Positions 12,225 to 22,659 of a stretch of 64,000 nucleotides of DNA are shown here, in pieces; position 1 is the first letter of the stretch, and the number at the start of each line of letters is the position of its first letter. The notes beneath the pieces were generated by a model. The model made no database searches. It was given only the letters and a program-made list of their open reading frames with translations, and was not told the DNA's origin. The translations under genes and the position numbers were made by a program. Origin of the DNA: Dryococelus australis (Eukaryota; Arthropoda; Insecta; Phasmatodea; Phasmatidae); assembly GCA_029891345.1 (NCBI GenBank), contig CM057009.1, positions 311,030,166 through 311,094,165 of the forward strand, read 5' to 3'.

Positions 12225-12860
12225 AGGTGAATGAGAGACGAGTTTCCTGTGTCAGGTTCGTATGACAATGGACATGGCGCAGATGTTCTGTCTTGTGCGA
12301 CAACCAAATGAGAGGTAGTTTTGATGTTTTGTGTGTGCATGACTAGGACAATATCTACATGCGCTGTCTGGTGCGACAACAAAATCAGAGGTAGTTTTGA
12401 TGTTTTATGTGTGCATGACTAGGACAATATCTACATGCGCTGTCTGGTGCGACAACAAAATCAGAGGTAGTTTTGATGTTTTATGTGTGCATGACCAGGA
12501 AATATCTACATGCGCTGTCCGGTGCGACAACAAAATGAGAGGTAGTTTTGATGTTTTATGTGTGCATGACCAGGACAATATCTACATGCACTGTCTGGTG
12601 CGACAACAAAATCAGAGGTAGTGTTGATGTTTTATGTGTGCATGACCAGGAAATATCTACATGCGCTGTTTGGTACGACAACAAAATGAGAGGTAGTTTT
12701 GATGGTTTTACGTTTGCATGACCAGGACAATATCTGCATGTGCTGTTTGGTGCGACAACAAAATGAGAGGTAGTTTTGATGTGTTATGCGAGCATGACAA
12801 GAACATGATCCAGATCCACTGTCTGGTGCGACAGCTGAACGATTGACGGGTTTTGTGTGT
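12225..12860 (+). repeat. 76-bp minisatellite, 7-8 units
   Basis: Tandem units of 75-77 bp carry GAGGTAGTTTTGATGTTTTA, GTGTGCATGACCAGGA and CTGTCTGGTGCGACAACAAA. GAGGTAG anchors fall at 12312, 12388, 12464, 12539, 12615, 12690 and 12767. The first and last units are diverged. An open frame of 74 codons crosses three units because the unit length is close to a multiple of three; I do not regard it as a gene. Confidence 0.9.
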
Positions 12861-14407
12861 TATGTGTATGTGACCAAGGGGCTTATGTTCGAATTTTCCT
12901 TCGTATACGGACCACCTGCCTTACCGTTCGAAATGCTCTTTTGCTATGCCTGGACACTGCGCACACCTTCGTATAAGAGCATCGTATGATAATCGCTTCT
13001 ATTCTAGTGGCGGGAACTCGAACTGGAAGTCTCGTACCCGAGGAATTAGGTTAATAAAGATTACGAAAATATTTCGACGATCACATATTCTTGGAAATAC
13101 TTAGAAACGGTTAAAACTAAGAAATATTTCTAATAATATATATCAATGAACACGTTGACGTACATATGTCTCCATTCTCATAACAGATTGAACTCTGAAA
13201 CTTAGTTGTCAACATTTTACATGAACACTTATTATGAGGTATGTTAAAACATGATTGATTTGAAACAAACCACACATTAAATCATTATGTAAATTCAAAA
13301 TATAAAGAAAAAGCTAATTAATAGGCTAAATTGTGGGGAAAAAAAACCATTATTTACATAAACTAGATCTAGACACACAAGTTTTCAAATTATGATGACT
13401 GTTGCACTATAAAAACTCATTTTCTCATAATTTAAAAATGCAACTGTTGATGTTGCATACCTCTGCGTTAAAGCCTCGTATAACAACTGACCAAGAGATT
13501 TATTATATCTTGTCGTAAGATTGGAATTCAAATAAGTCTCTAAATGAAACATTTTACTTAAATATACGTCTGGTGAATTATTTCGCATGAACTTCACAAA
13601 AGTGACACGGCAAAATCTTTATATATTAAATTCCTCATTCCTATACCTAACACGTTCGTTTTAGTGATCATGCACACGTTGAATAATTGTTATATACTAA
13701 AAGGCTATCGTGTCGTGTGGTAAAGCGCAGTAGGCAGAGTAACTAAATTTTCAGTTCGCGTAGTCTGTTTTTACTTGTATAATCAGAGTATTTAGCGAGG
13801 TAACTATGAGAAATAAATTTTAATTTTAAGATGTTAGAATTATTTTGGGCACTTGTACGTAATTTGAACAATTAAAATGTTTTATTCCTAGTCGACCAGG
13901 ATTTGAGCACGTAAACTTTGGATAATAGGCTGACACCATACCTGTTACTCTACTCCAGTCACAAGTGTGTTGGGAAGAAAAAGGAAAATTCAGTCAACTT
14001 ATACTATATACGAATATTTCAATTTTTTGCAGTTTATTTTCATGTTTGGTTCGTTTGCTCACATTGTTTTTGTTTTGGTAAATGTTGAGGTTTATTATTC
14101 ACTCTGATCAATTGTTTTGATGCCCTAGTTGTAACGCACACTTACATTTTCAGGACGAAGGGGGGGGGGGTGTCTTTCAAATACCCGCCATTTTAACGAC
14201 CAACAAGACTTCTCACCGCGGGCGCCCGTTAGTATGTGAACTGAAGCGAGTGCAGCATAACATACCGGTTTCTGGAAGGCAGAATTCGCATGCGAAAATG
14301 ACCGTCCGAGTCACTCGAGCTTTATTTTCGAGCATAGGCCCCCAGGACGTGAATCAGACAAACTAAATGTGACACCATTTCGATTTGATCTTTTTGTGTG
14401 TTTGCAG
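12861..14407. other. non-coding stretch, probably intron or intergenic
   Basis: AT-rich with no recognised gene. It contains a tRNA-like relic on the minus strand near 13885-13985 and a run of 10 G at 14161-14170. The end (14380-14407) is the polypyrimidine/acceptor region of the following exon. Confidence 0.4.
13885..13985 (-). repeat. tRNA-like Pol III relic (weak)
   Basis: On the minus strand, an A-box-like TAGAGTAACAGG precedes a B-box-like GCTCAAATCCTGG by about 45 nt, followed by an A/T-rich tail. Degenerate; probably a SINE head remnant. Confidence 0.25.
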
Positions 14408-14567
14408 AACATGAGTCAGACTAACTTCATTGTAAGCGAATTGAAAAAGAGGGGATTAGTAGCTGTTCGTTTTGGAAGCCAGAACGCTGAAGCCCGGGAG
14501 GCAAAACTCTCCAACTTCAAAAACGGGAATACTAGAATCCTCGTCGATCACAACACACTCAGCAGGG
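14408..14567 (+). CDS. DEAD-box RNA helicase-like internal exon
   Basis: One 160-bp exon with a clean acceptor (TTTGTGTGTTTGCAG before 14408) and donor (AGG/GTAAGTA after 14567), in phase 0 at the start and phase 1 at the end. It encodes about 53 residues that fit the start of a superfamily 2 helicase C-terminal domain: an ELKKRG helix, GSQNAEAREAKLSNFKNG in the place of the usual GD.....R...L..F..G segment, then RILVDHNTLSRG in the place of motif V (normally ...TD..SRG[LI]D). The donor falls inside the expected glycine codon. The T-D of motif V is replaced by H-N, so the protein is a divergent helicase or the exon is decaying. Such proteins remodel RNA or RNA-protein complexes using ATP. I could not identify flanking exons, so the subfamily (DDX20/Gemin3-like is one possibility) stays open. 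Confidence 0.6.
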
Positions 14568-14573
14568 GTAAGT
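14568..14573 (+). promoter_or_regulatory. 5' splice donor of helicase-like exon
   Basis: GTAAGT directly follows the exon and matches the donor consensus. The next mobile element begins at 14591, 23 bp after the exon. Confidence 0.6.
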
Positions 14574-14683
14574 ACCCATTCACATATTACTAGATGTGAC
14601 GGTTTATCTCGGGAAATGTCAACTGTTTGCTGCGATTTAACGTACTACTGTGCATATTCCAGACAGTTTCATTTTCTTATTTG

Positions 14684-14991
14684 AAGAGACCTGCATAGTT
14701 CGCGTTATTATTTTGGGACAAATTAGTCTTCATTGCCCTGTAAGTACCTGCGTACGACCCGTGATTTGATTGGCCTATGACTTCTGTACGAGGTCATGTG
14801 CCCGTATAACTGTGTTACAAGCGATTGGTCACTCTGCCGTTGAACTGTTACTATTGGTTAAAAGAGTCTTTCTTTCACGTCGTGCCGCAAATCCTCTCAG
14901 CCATTGACGGATGTTACTAGATCCCACAGCACTTTGGAGTTTAGTCTGCTGCTGAAAAAAAAATAAAAAACGCCAATTTTGCAGGTCTCTA
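14684..14991. mobile_element. hAT-type MITE, copy 3, inside element B
   Basis: A 308-bp member of the MITE family: left end AAGAGACCTGCATAGTTCGC, right end TTTTGCAGGTCTCTA. The 8-bp flanks CTTATTTG (14676-14683) and CTTATTGG (14992-14999) differ at one base. The related copy of the host element at 59431 has the uninterrupted sequence TTTTCTTATTGGCTGAC, which is the empty site. Confidence 0.85.
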
Positions 14992-15129
14992 CTTATTGGC
15001 CGTCATGCATGTATAAAGTTACTATCCCATTTAACTGGGCCAATTACTATTCCGATATTCTGCAGCAGAACATTTGTGACTGGCCTGCAAAGAACTTAGT
15101 CGAGTCAAAACCTTGGTAATCCCATCATA

Positions 15130-16687
15130 TTGTCCATTTCATATAAGTGGGGTAAAATCTTACAGACAATGTGACCAACCTACACTGTATGTAAACAGTA
15201 AATGCTCTCGTTCGTTCAGTATTGTATCAGCTGATTAACTATTGCAGGATCCGTGTTGTTAAGTTGGCTATTATTATGATGGTTTTGGAAGAAAATAGTA
15301 CTCAGAACTAAAAGCTGTAATTCAAAATTTTAATTACACTTACAACATTTATCGTTTAAATTATGTTTTTAAAGCAATATTATTATATTTTTTTTGGCTA
15401 TTAGGGCCTGGACTTTAAAAACGTGTTTAGCATTTATGACAGAGTATGTCGACACGTACGAACAGTAAACGTTTCCAGCCAATGGCTAGCCATATTTATG
15501 TTTTCATTTTCCAGCTCGGTGAACGGCCGTTGACGTGTGCTTTTTTCTCATCGTATCTACGAATATCTTTTTAGTGTTGTCGGAATATTTAGTCGATAGT
15601 TAATTTATTTTATTTGTTTTTTTTTTTCAAGCATAGTTGGTTGTAGGAACCGTTATGCGTTTTCTTGAGTGAAATGAAAACATTATCGGCACGTATTTAT
15701 CGCGTCCCTTCCGCCATTTTCCTTACCGCCTTCCACAATGAAGTGACACGAATGTAATTAACGTATCTCAATTTAAGTTTGTTTGTATCAGGAAAAGTGC
15801 GCGGTGTTGATTTTTCTGATTGATTACGCAAATAAATTATTTAATGCTAGTGACGAACAAACGTGACATTAGAGAAGTAAACTTGGCAAGGATTGCCATT
15901 AAAAAAAACGTGTTTAAGAGGTTGCAAATTTTACAAACAGTAAGTTTGCGAGTTTTTAAAAAAATGTATGTGTAAATCGTTAACACAGTTATTGAAATGC
16001 ACATGGCCTGAAATAGCCGCACATTCCACACTTTTGTAGTGAGTGAATAATAAGTGTTTATTTGTCAAATTCAACGAGTGTAAGGTTAACTTCGGTGAAA
16101 GTGTGTGCGTGTATATATTGCTGCATCTGTACAAATACGAACAGCGACGTACGTATCGCGATTTTGTTTTTTCATTAAAGTTTAAATTTTCGAAGTTAAA
16201 TAATTTAAATGTTAATTCAATGCGAGCAAAACTTTCCATTGCTCCATCATAACAACATGCAACTCAAAATGCCATACTCTCGTAAGAAGATCAAAATAAT
16301 GCCGTCTCACGAAAGATGTAAAACTAAAGCTCCCTCCCCCTTTTTTTTTCAGGTATTATTAGTTTACTTTTTCCCTCGAAATAAATAAACCGAACCCCTA
16401 CAAATATAACTCGGTAGTCACAAAAATAAAACAAGTTGGACTGTCAACCTAGCAGCAATATCTTACATTAATTACTGGACGGAAATTATTTACCGTCAGA
16501 TTTTCAGTGTCTACCATGACATGTAACACGAGGAAGGAATAAAATGTAAATGTGCATTGGACTCAAAACATTTGTTTACAAACGTAATTTCCTTCAGTGA
16601 CAAAACAGCTGCCGTGGAAGGATACATTGTGGCCGTGCTACTTTTCTAGAACTGTCAAAATTTTCCCCAATTATATGAAATGGACAA
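15130..16687. mobile_element. 1.56-kb TA-flanked element, inside element B
   Basis: Terminal inverted repeats of about 36 bp: left begins TTGTCCATTTCATATAAGTG, right is its inverted counterpart with few mismatches. TA flanks both ends (15128-15129 and 16688-16689). The other copy of the host element near 59650 has an uninterrupted ATCATAAATGATAAG stretch here, consistent with an empty site. The interior is AT-rich; its short open frames resemble no transposase I know, so it is non-autonomous or badly decayed. TA duplications suggest a Tc1/mariner-like mover, but the TIR start is not the usual one. Confidence 0.7.
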
Positions 16688-16901
16688 TAAAAGGATAAAC
16701 CAGCGATAGTGTTATCGAAAATATGTTGGTTTAAAAAATGTTTCGCAATTTTTCATCATCCCTACATATTACCTACAAGTAAGATTTTGCGAAATCTGTG
16801 CTTGTGTGACCCATTCCGGCCTCGTGCACACGATTGTGCACATAACGCGCATGAAGGTTGTTTTGACCAGTTCCGTGCACTGAAAACCTCAATGCCCTAT
16901 T

Positions 16902-17161
16902 GGGGCCGTAGTGGCTGAGCGATTAGCACGCTCGCCTCCCACCAAGGCGAACCGGGCTCAATCCCCGGCCGGGTCACCGGACCCTCGCAAGTGGGAACCG
17001 TGCCGGGCGATGCCATTGGTCGGCGGGTACTCTCGGGGTCTCCCGCTTCCCCCGCGCCCTCATTCCGGTGCCACTCCATACTCACTTCAATCACCCTCAT
17101 CAGCTCTCAAGATCTCGCTGTTAAGAGCCGCCCAAATCTCTTCACTCACTCACCCACCCAG
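16902..17161 (+). mobile_element. tRNA-derived SINE, copy 4 (most complete)
   Basis: Plus-strand, nearly full-length copy. Head: A-box region GTGGCTGAGCGATTAGCACG, B-box GGGCTCAATCCCC near 16952. Body: GTGCCGGGCGATGCCATTGG and CTCGCTGTTAAGAGCCGCCC. Tail: TTCACTCACTCACCCACCC. An imperfect target duplication TGCCCT(A/G)T flanks it. The head suggests an origin from a tRNA with a long variable region, but I cannot assign the amino acid. Confidence 0.9.
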
Positions 17162-18143
17162 TGCCCTGTGATGAACTGATTCGTAAATCACGTAACTTGT
17201 TTATCACTTCCAACGCTCGGACAAATTAGGCAACGTAAATTTTTCTTGCAGCAAGCTAGATTCGAAACACACATACGTGACTGTGAGGAGGTGAACATTC
17301 CACCGGCCATTGATTATTGCTTTCGGCGCATATTTTGTTCTCGTGTCCACAGAGAACTCACCTGAGGTAGAGGTAAATGGTTCTTAATGACCTGTTGTGT
17401 TCAATAAAACGTCCACCAATAAAAACAGTAATGCAAGTAAATATTGTTTATCATTCGTGTATCTAATTGTCTATCAATGTTTTCTGGGATAAGTTATCTG
17501 TTAATATCCGCCAACTATCACTACTCCGCCATCCCTCAATTGGAAAAACTTTGAAATAGGGCCTATATATAAAATAAAAAACGTTGCATATTACACACAG
17601 AGTCTGACTACGCTGTATAATCTGGACGATACAATTTAATTCTATGCTTAGATTATAAAAGTTTAGTATGAAATTCATGGAACGTACCTTTTTCTGGCAA
17701 AGTAGTCCTGTAGATGTCAAGGCTTCCGTTTCTTCGGTTTGCAGCTCAATAGAAGACCACGTCCATATCCTTTACGCGAGTGTCGCCAGCCAATATTGGG
17801 CAACGTTTAAACTGCACAAACCACTATTACCATCAGATTTACAAATAAAATCAAATTTCTGAAGGGAAAAAGACGCCACTGAGTGCCACTTCAAGATATC
17901 ACCAGTCCTGAATGAAAACCTCCCATCCTTTCCCAACCACAATTTTTCCTTTCGCCAGCGGTAAAAGGTCCGAGATGCAAATCCTGTGTCGTCAATAAAG
18001 AGGTACTTTAGTGCTACATCGTATCATCAAACTTTCTATACTGTTACTTTACACAGGTAGAATCGCGGGATGTTAGCTGACTCCCGCTCACTCTTAAGAT
18101 TAAAATGAGTATACGAGATGATGAAAGCGAGAGAATATAACTA
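17162..18143. other. non-coding stretch
   Basis: No gene recognised. A 64-codon frame at 17668-17862 contains possible splice-like words but no domain I can name; see rejected items. Confidence 0.35.
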
Positions 18144-18388
18144 AAGAGACCTGAAAAATTTGCGAGTTCAATGCCCTGTAGGCTAGATTATACAGTCTTA
18201 TGTATAAATATTACGATATTAAATGCACATTGGTTGTCTGCTGTCACAGTTGAAGGCGAAAATTAGACACCGTTCTCCAGGAGGTGTCAAACACCGTGTG
18301 GCCCAATGGCTAAAGTTATATAATCACACGTGTTTTAAATTCCAGCTTGTCCCAAAAATGAATCCGCGAATTCTTGAGGCACCTGCCT
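18144..18388. mobile_element. hAT-type MITE, copy 4
   Basis: The left end AAGAGACCTGAAAAATTTGC is clear; the right end is worn (GAATTCTTGAGGCACCTGCC). The interior is the inverted match of copy 2, sharing for example ACACCGTTCTCCAGGAGGTG and AGCTTGTCCCAAAA. A target duplication is no longer clear. Confidence 0.75.
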
Positions 18389-19168
18389 ATTAATTATTAA
18401 TTAAACATTATAAATTTTAGATAAACAATAGGTAAAAGATTAATTGAAAAAAAACTGAGGTACTTTTATGGTAACACATGTAAAAAACGCTTGTAATACA
18501 TGTGCATATTTAGGAAAAACTCTAATACATCATATTTAGAGGAAGTGAAACTTCGCGAAAAGACTTCAAGACAAGTTATTCTTCCAAACACTGTAGGGTA
18601 GTTTACATATTTTTGTTGGCTAAATAAAGTTTTGACACACGTTAAATGACTGCACACGAATTACGTAGGAGCCGTGCAGATTTTGCCGAATTCTGAGTGG
18701 CCTGGTGAAAATATGAAGACACCTTCTCAAACAAACAATAACAAATTGTAATAGACAAACTGCTGTCGGCTGCGTATAGTATTGAAGTCTACTGTGTACT
18801 CAAATTATCTCGCGAAAAATCACTAGCTCTTATCATATATATGAGTAGTAGCGGCTGGATGGCTCTAACACACTTATTATTATTAATATTATCGATTTGA
18901 TATCAAATTGATTGATCCAATTATTACCCATTTTTATCCAATTAGAATTGTATGGTCGTTAATCCGCTAACCTTAATCCTATAAAATTAGTCGGATGAAA
19001 TTTGATTCATTAATTTAAAAAAAAATTAAAACTAAAAAAAAAAATCATTAAAATTAATACAAATATTTTTGCGTGATTGTATATATTTGGTATGTATGAT
19101 AAGAGACCTTTATTTTTTTTGGAGAGCAGCAGCAACCGATGTTATCCCATGGACGTCTGTCCTAGTAC
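18389..19168. other. AT-rich stretch left of the large inverted-repeat element
   Basis: Poly-A, poly-T and TTA-rich runs; no gene recognised. Confidence 0.35.
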
Positions 19169-19490
19169 TGAGGTGTGAAGTGCTGGTGAGGGGTATATAT
19201 CTATGTATTGTGTAATATTTAATTATAGGGATAAGGAGGGATGAGGTGTTCGTTTACCTTCTGGCAGGCGACTGAGGCATGGCGTCCGCTTCGGACGCCA
19301 TGTGATTGTAGACTGAGTTTATAGCGGAGTTCGGAAAGAAAAACAAATTAACAATGCATAAGAACAATTTGAAATAAATTATTTTTAACACAACTTCTGT
19401 CGAAGTCTACCAACTTTCACGACAGCATCTCGGTATAATTATCCAGATGGAGATGAGTTTCAGAAACGAAATTCACACGCAGGTTTCTCG
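19169..19490 (+). repeat. left long inverted repeat (shortened)
   Basis: From TGAGGTGTGAAGTGCTGGTG inward it matches the reverse complement of 56904-58135: TATCTATGTATTGTGTA, GTTCGTTTACCTTCTGGCAG, TTCTGTCGAAGTCTACCAAC and TTTCACGACAG are shared. About 900 bp present in the right repeat are missing here, at about 19327-19340. Similarity stops at AGGTTTCTCG. Confidence 0.9.
19278..19302. other. hairpin near the left inverted-repeat end
   Basis: Perfect 11-bp stem CATGGCGTCCG / CGGACGCCATG with a 3-nt loop CTT, about 110 bp inside the left end. The same position in the right repeat (58003-58017) keeps a 6-bp CGTCCG / CGGACG stem with loop AAG. Confidence 0.85.
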
Positions 19491-20985
19491 ATAATCCACG
19501 CTTTCCGATAATGCCCGTTTTATAAAAAAAATTAATGTAGAAGTAATTAAACTCTCGCATTGTATCTTGCGAAGGGAATTTTATGAAAGGATAACTAATT
19601 GTTGTTAATGTCGTATTGTGTAAACTTGTAAATAATTGTTAATTCGGCGAGTAACTTTTTAAACCTTATTACGGCAAAGATATTCAATTACGAGAATAAA
19701 CTAGAGCTACAGAATCTGGGACCAGCAAGGCCACAGTTAAATATGATTCAACAACAAAGCCAATGTAGTAAATGGTTCGTATACGAGAAAATTCCTAAGT
19801 ACATACAATTTCGCGGACTGGCTATGCGGGTGTGAAGTTGGAAATGTGTTGTTTTTTTTTATTTTTTTTTATTTTTGCTAATGAAACCTAATGATCTTGC
19901 GTGGACTGTCAACGGGGCAAAATATTTAAAACATTTGGTAGACAAAGTTGACAGACATAAATCATGTTCGCAACATATAAAAAATGCCATAAATTTTCAT
20001 TGCTCGGTAAGGTGAATATACATTGCCAGTTAGATAGCGCGTACAGGTTGACGAATGGATTTTTTTTACCAATATATTAATTAAGATATGCCACTTTCAT
20101 CCTCTAATTTAAATGTGACATGAATTTTGTATGTACTGTAGGCTATGTAAATTAGTATTTGGTTTTCAAAAGATTTGTTTTAGTATATTTAATTTATTAT
20201 CATCATTAGTATGGTATAATTGGTATTATTATGTTATCCCTCGTCGTCTCGTGTAATGCACCACACCATGTAGGTACTGGTTGGAAGGTATATTATCTAA
20301 ACAAACTTTAAAAAAAAAAAACATACCTGTGGTAGTGATTAGATCTGAACCAGCGGCCACAGTATGTCGACCATTACAAATCGGGCGATGATACATTTTT
20401 CTTCAAAATACCACACTTATTTTTTGTATTTAGTTACATGAGTTACACTTACTTAGGTCTGTCGTACGCAATATATTTATCACTGTGCCTGTTTAAAAAA
20501 TGATATTTGTAATGATATGAGTTAAGATCGCTACAGCCCTCCCAGTTTCAAAAATCACCAACCGCCACTGCCAGCTGCGCTGAGCGCAGGCCTCCGGATT
20601 CCCGCCTGCTCTGCCAGAAACTGCTAAACGCTTTATTCGATTACCACCTCTGGTAGCAGACTTTATATAAGTAAATAGAGTTATAATTTAGGTTTTTTTT
20701 AATTATTGCAATTAAGTGTCGCGAATAATTCATTGTTTTTTTTTAATGGTAAGATATTCGAGAGTCTGTTTGACGAAATGTGATTAATAAAAAAAAAAAA
20801 AAACTTTGAATCAGTACTATACATTTTAGATCAAATTATGTTTCTGTACTGTAAAATTACTTTTTAGATGTTGCTATCCGTGTTTATGTAAGAATTTGGG
20901 TTTATGGGTGCGTTTGATGATTGATTGATTGATTGATGGTGCAGAATAAAAAATAAAACGCAATCTTACTGTATGTAATTTCTTC
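19491..20985. other. AT-rich interior, no gene
   Basis: No coding sequence recognised. Poly-A and poly-T runs and a short GATT-type tandem near 20918-20938. Nothing here resembles a Polinton gene. Confidence 0.4.
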
Positions 20986-21458
20986 TTCTTCTTTTTCAGT
21001 TAGGGTCTTCTAGGGACTACGAGCCAGTTTCAATGCTTCATCCTTTGCTGTTCCTTCTTCTTCCTCCATTAGTCCTTCATCTTCTCACTGTGTTTCTTTT
21101 CCTTCTCCTCGGACCATTTAGAGCCCATTTTCTTTACCTCCCTGCCTTGGAATCCTTCCATTTTTAACAATTTTTACTTAAAAATTTATCTCTCTGTTGC
21201 TTCTTCTTCACTTATATTGATTCTTTCCAAATCTTTCTTAACTTCCTGGATCGAGGTTGTTGATTTCTTGTTCCAATTATATTTGAAGATCCGTTTGGTT
21301 AACCTGTTGCCATCTATTCTATATAAATGTCCAAAAATATCGATTGTATGTAATTTGCTTATTTTATCTTTATTTTTTACTGGCGTAGTTAAGTAAATTT
21401 TGCCTTTTCTAACACTGAAGTACAGCAAATATGCATACATTTCAATACACAAATACAT
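20986..21458 (-). pseudogene. 3' tail of a non-LTR retrotransposon (reverse transcriptase C-terminus)
   Basis: A minus-strand frame (21458-21186) contains GHLYRIDGNRLTKRIF and then SIQEVKKDLERINISEEEA, which fit the C-terminal region after the reverse transcriptase domain in insect endonuclease/RT elements, where a GH..R......K..F segment is followed by a W/I...V..DL segment. Further down the same strand, up to about 21060, a second block contains SKWSEEKEKKHSEKMKD, like the basic tail of these proteins, with stop codons between. The copy is 5'-truncated, as is normal for such retrotransposons, and ends in a GAA-rich tail near 20985-21000. Its catalytic domains are absent, so it is dead. The clade is not decided. 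Confidence 0.6.
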
Positions 21459-22659
21459 AAACTGTTGTAATTCTATCTTAAATATATGTACAAGCTAATT
21501 GGTAATGTGAACTGACTATAAAGTATTATGACACACAATGATTAATTGATTGATCAATATGTTTTGATGAGTCATAGCTTAAGAGATCTTCAGAGCCAAT
21601 ATGGTGTGGGAGAATTGAGACGGACATGGGGCAGCGCCTAAACGCAATGTTGAGGGAAACGGGAGACCTCCGAGATAACCCACCAACCACTATTGCCACA
21701 TGCAAAAATCCCGGTTTACATACCCAGGAACCGAACCCGGATCGCAGTGGTGACAGGCGAACGCTCTGGCTCTGCCTCAACCGCGGCCCTCGACATGCTG
21801 TGATAGCTTTTGTGAATTAATATTTTTTTTCTAGAAGCAGCTTCCAGATGTCAAACCAATGATAATAATTAAAAACTAGAAATCTTTAAAATTACTCGCC
21901 ATAGATTGAATATACAAAGGACGATGCATATAAATAAAGAAATCATTACACTCCATAACACAAAATTTAAAAATTGCAGTTACATAATCATTTAACAACC
22001 ACCAAAGTAATTAGCAATTGATCACAGTTTGATAGTATATGTTTAGGGTATGATAATAATACTTAACAAAAAACGGCCCAAGATTATGATGTGACAAATA
22101 AGCGTAACTAATGAAAAATACTGAGCTACAAGTATTCAGTTGTAACCAATCATTACTGAGCAAGATGTTAGCGTATAATGTTACGGTACCCAGTTACTAT
22201 GAGAATAACCAGTGATACCTAAATCATGGTGTGGGGAACAAGAAGTCAAAATAAGGGAAAATATACTGAAATGTTCAGCTTAAATATACTTATTTACAAG
22301 TATTCAGAATTAGAACTATTAATTGGGCAAATGACACCATGTAACATTCATGATTCCAGTTGCTTCGGCAAAAAGTATTTATGTAATAGTATAAGTAAAG
22401 ATAAAATAAAAATAATGTATTTAATAGTGTAAGTACAAATGAAAGACGATAGCAATTTCACAAACTGATAACACATACTACGGATATGTCTAAACATAAC
22501 ATTGTTAACAATGTTTATGAACTGTTGTTGAGGAAGTTTAGAGAAAAGTAAAACTATTCCTAACTTACTAATTGAAAAGTGATTAAGCAAAACAAATTAA
22601 TGGCACTGTATAGTACATGTATCATATAAGATATAATATAATTTCAATATTTACAATGG
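21459..22659. other. AT-rich non-coding stretch around a SINE
   Basis: Apart from the SINE at 21568-21791 no feature is recognised; the short open frames resemble nothing known. Confidence 0.35.
21568..21791 (-). mobile_element. tRNA-derived SINE, copy 5 (diverged)
   Basis: Minus-strand copy with head at the right (B-box read on the minus strand as GGGTTCGGTTCCT) and body words GGGAAACGGGAGACC and CCACATGCAAAAATCCC. It is more diverged than the other copies and its tail is poorly preserved. Confidence 0.75.

Larger units (their letters stand above)
14591..16725. mobile_element. foldback element B, copy 1, interrupted by two insertions
   Basis: The pieces at 14591-14683, 14992-15129 and 16688-16725 line up in order with 59431-59700, an uninterrupted copy: shared words include GTTTATC.CGGGAAA, CAGTTT.ATTTTCTTATT, GAAGTTACTATCC (AAAGTTACTATCC here) and AAACCAGC.ATAGTGT.ATCGAA. 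The interruptions are a hAT-type MITE and a TA-flanked element. The right arm present in the other copy is not recognisable here after about 16725. Confidence 0.7.

Noticed and set aside
12397-12621. 74-codon repetitive frame in the minisatellite
   Set aside because: It follows the 76-bp unit only and ends when the unit length shifts; there is no domain.
17668-17862. Possible further exon of the helicase-like gene
   Set aside because: The splice-like words are weak, no helicase or Tudor-type motif can be recognised, and the phase cannot be matched.
19160-19168. Target-site duplication next to the long inverted repeats
   Set aside because: The bases outside 19169 and 58135 do not match at any usual duplication length, so I do not claim one.
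19491-22659. Other Polinton genes (integrase, ATPase, protease, capsid) left of the satellite
   Set aside because: I looked for these on both strands and saw only the retrotransposon tail and a SINE.
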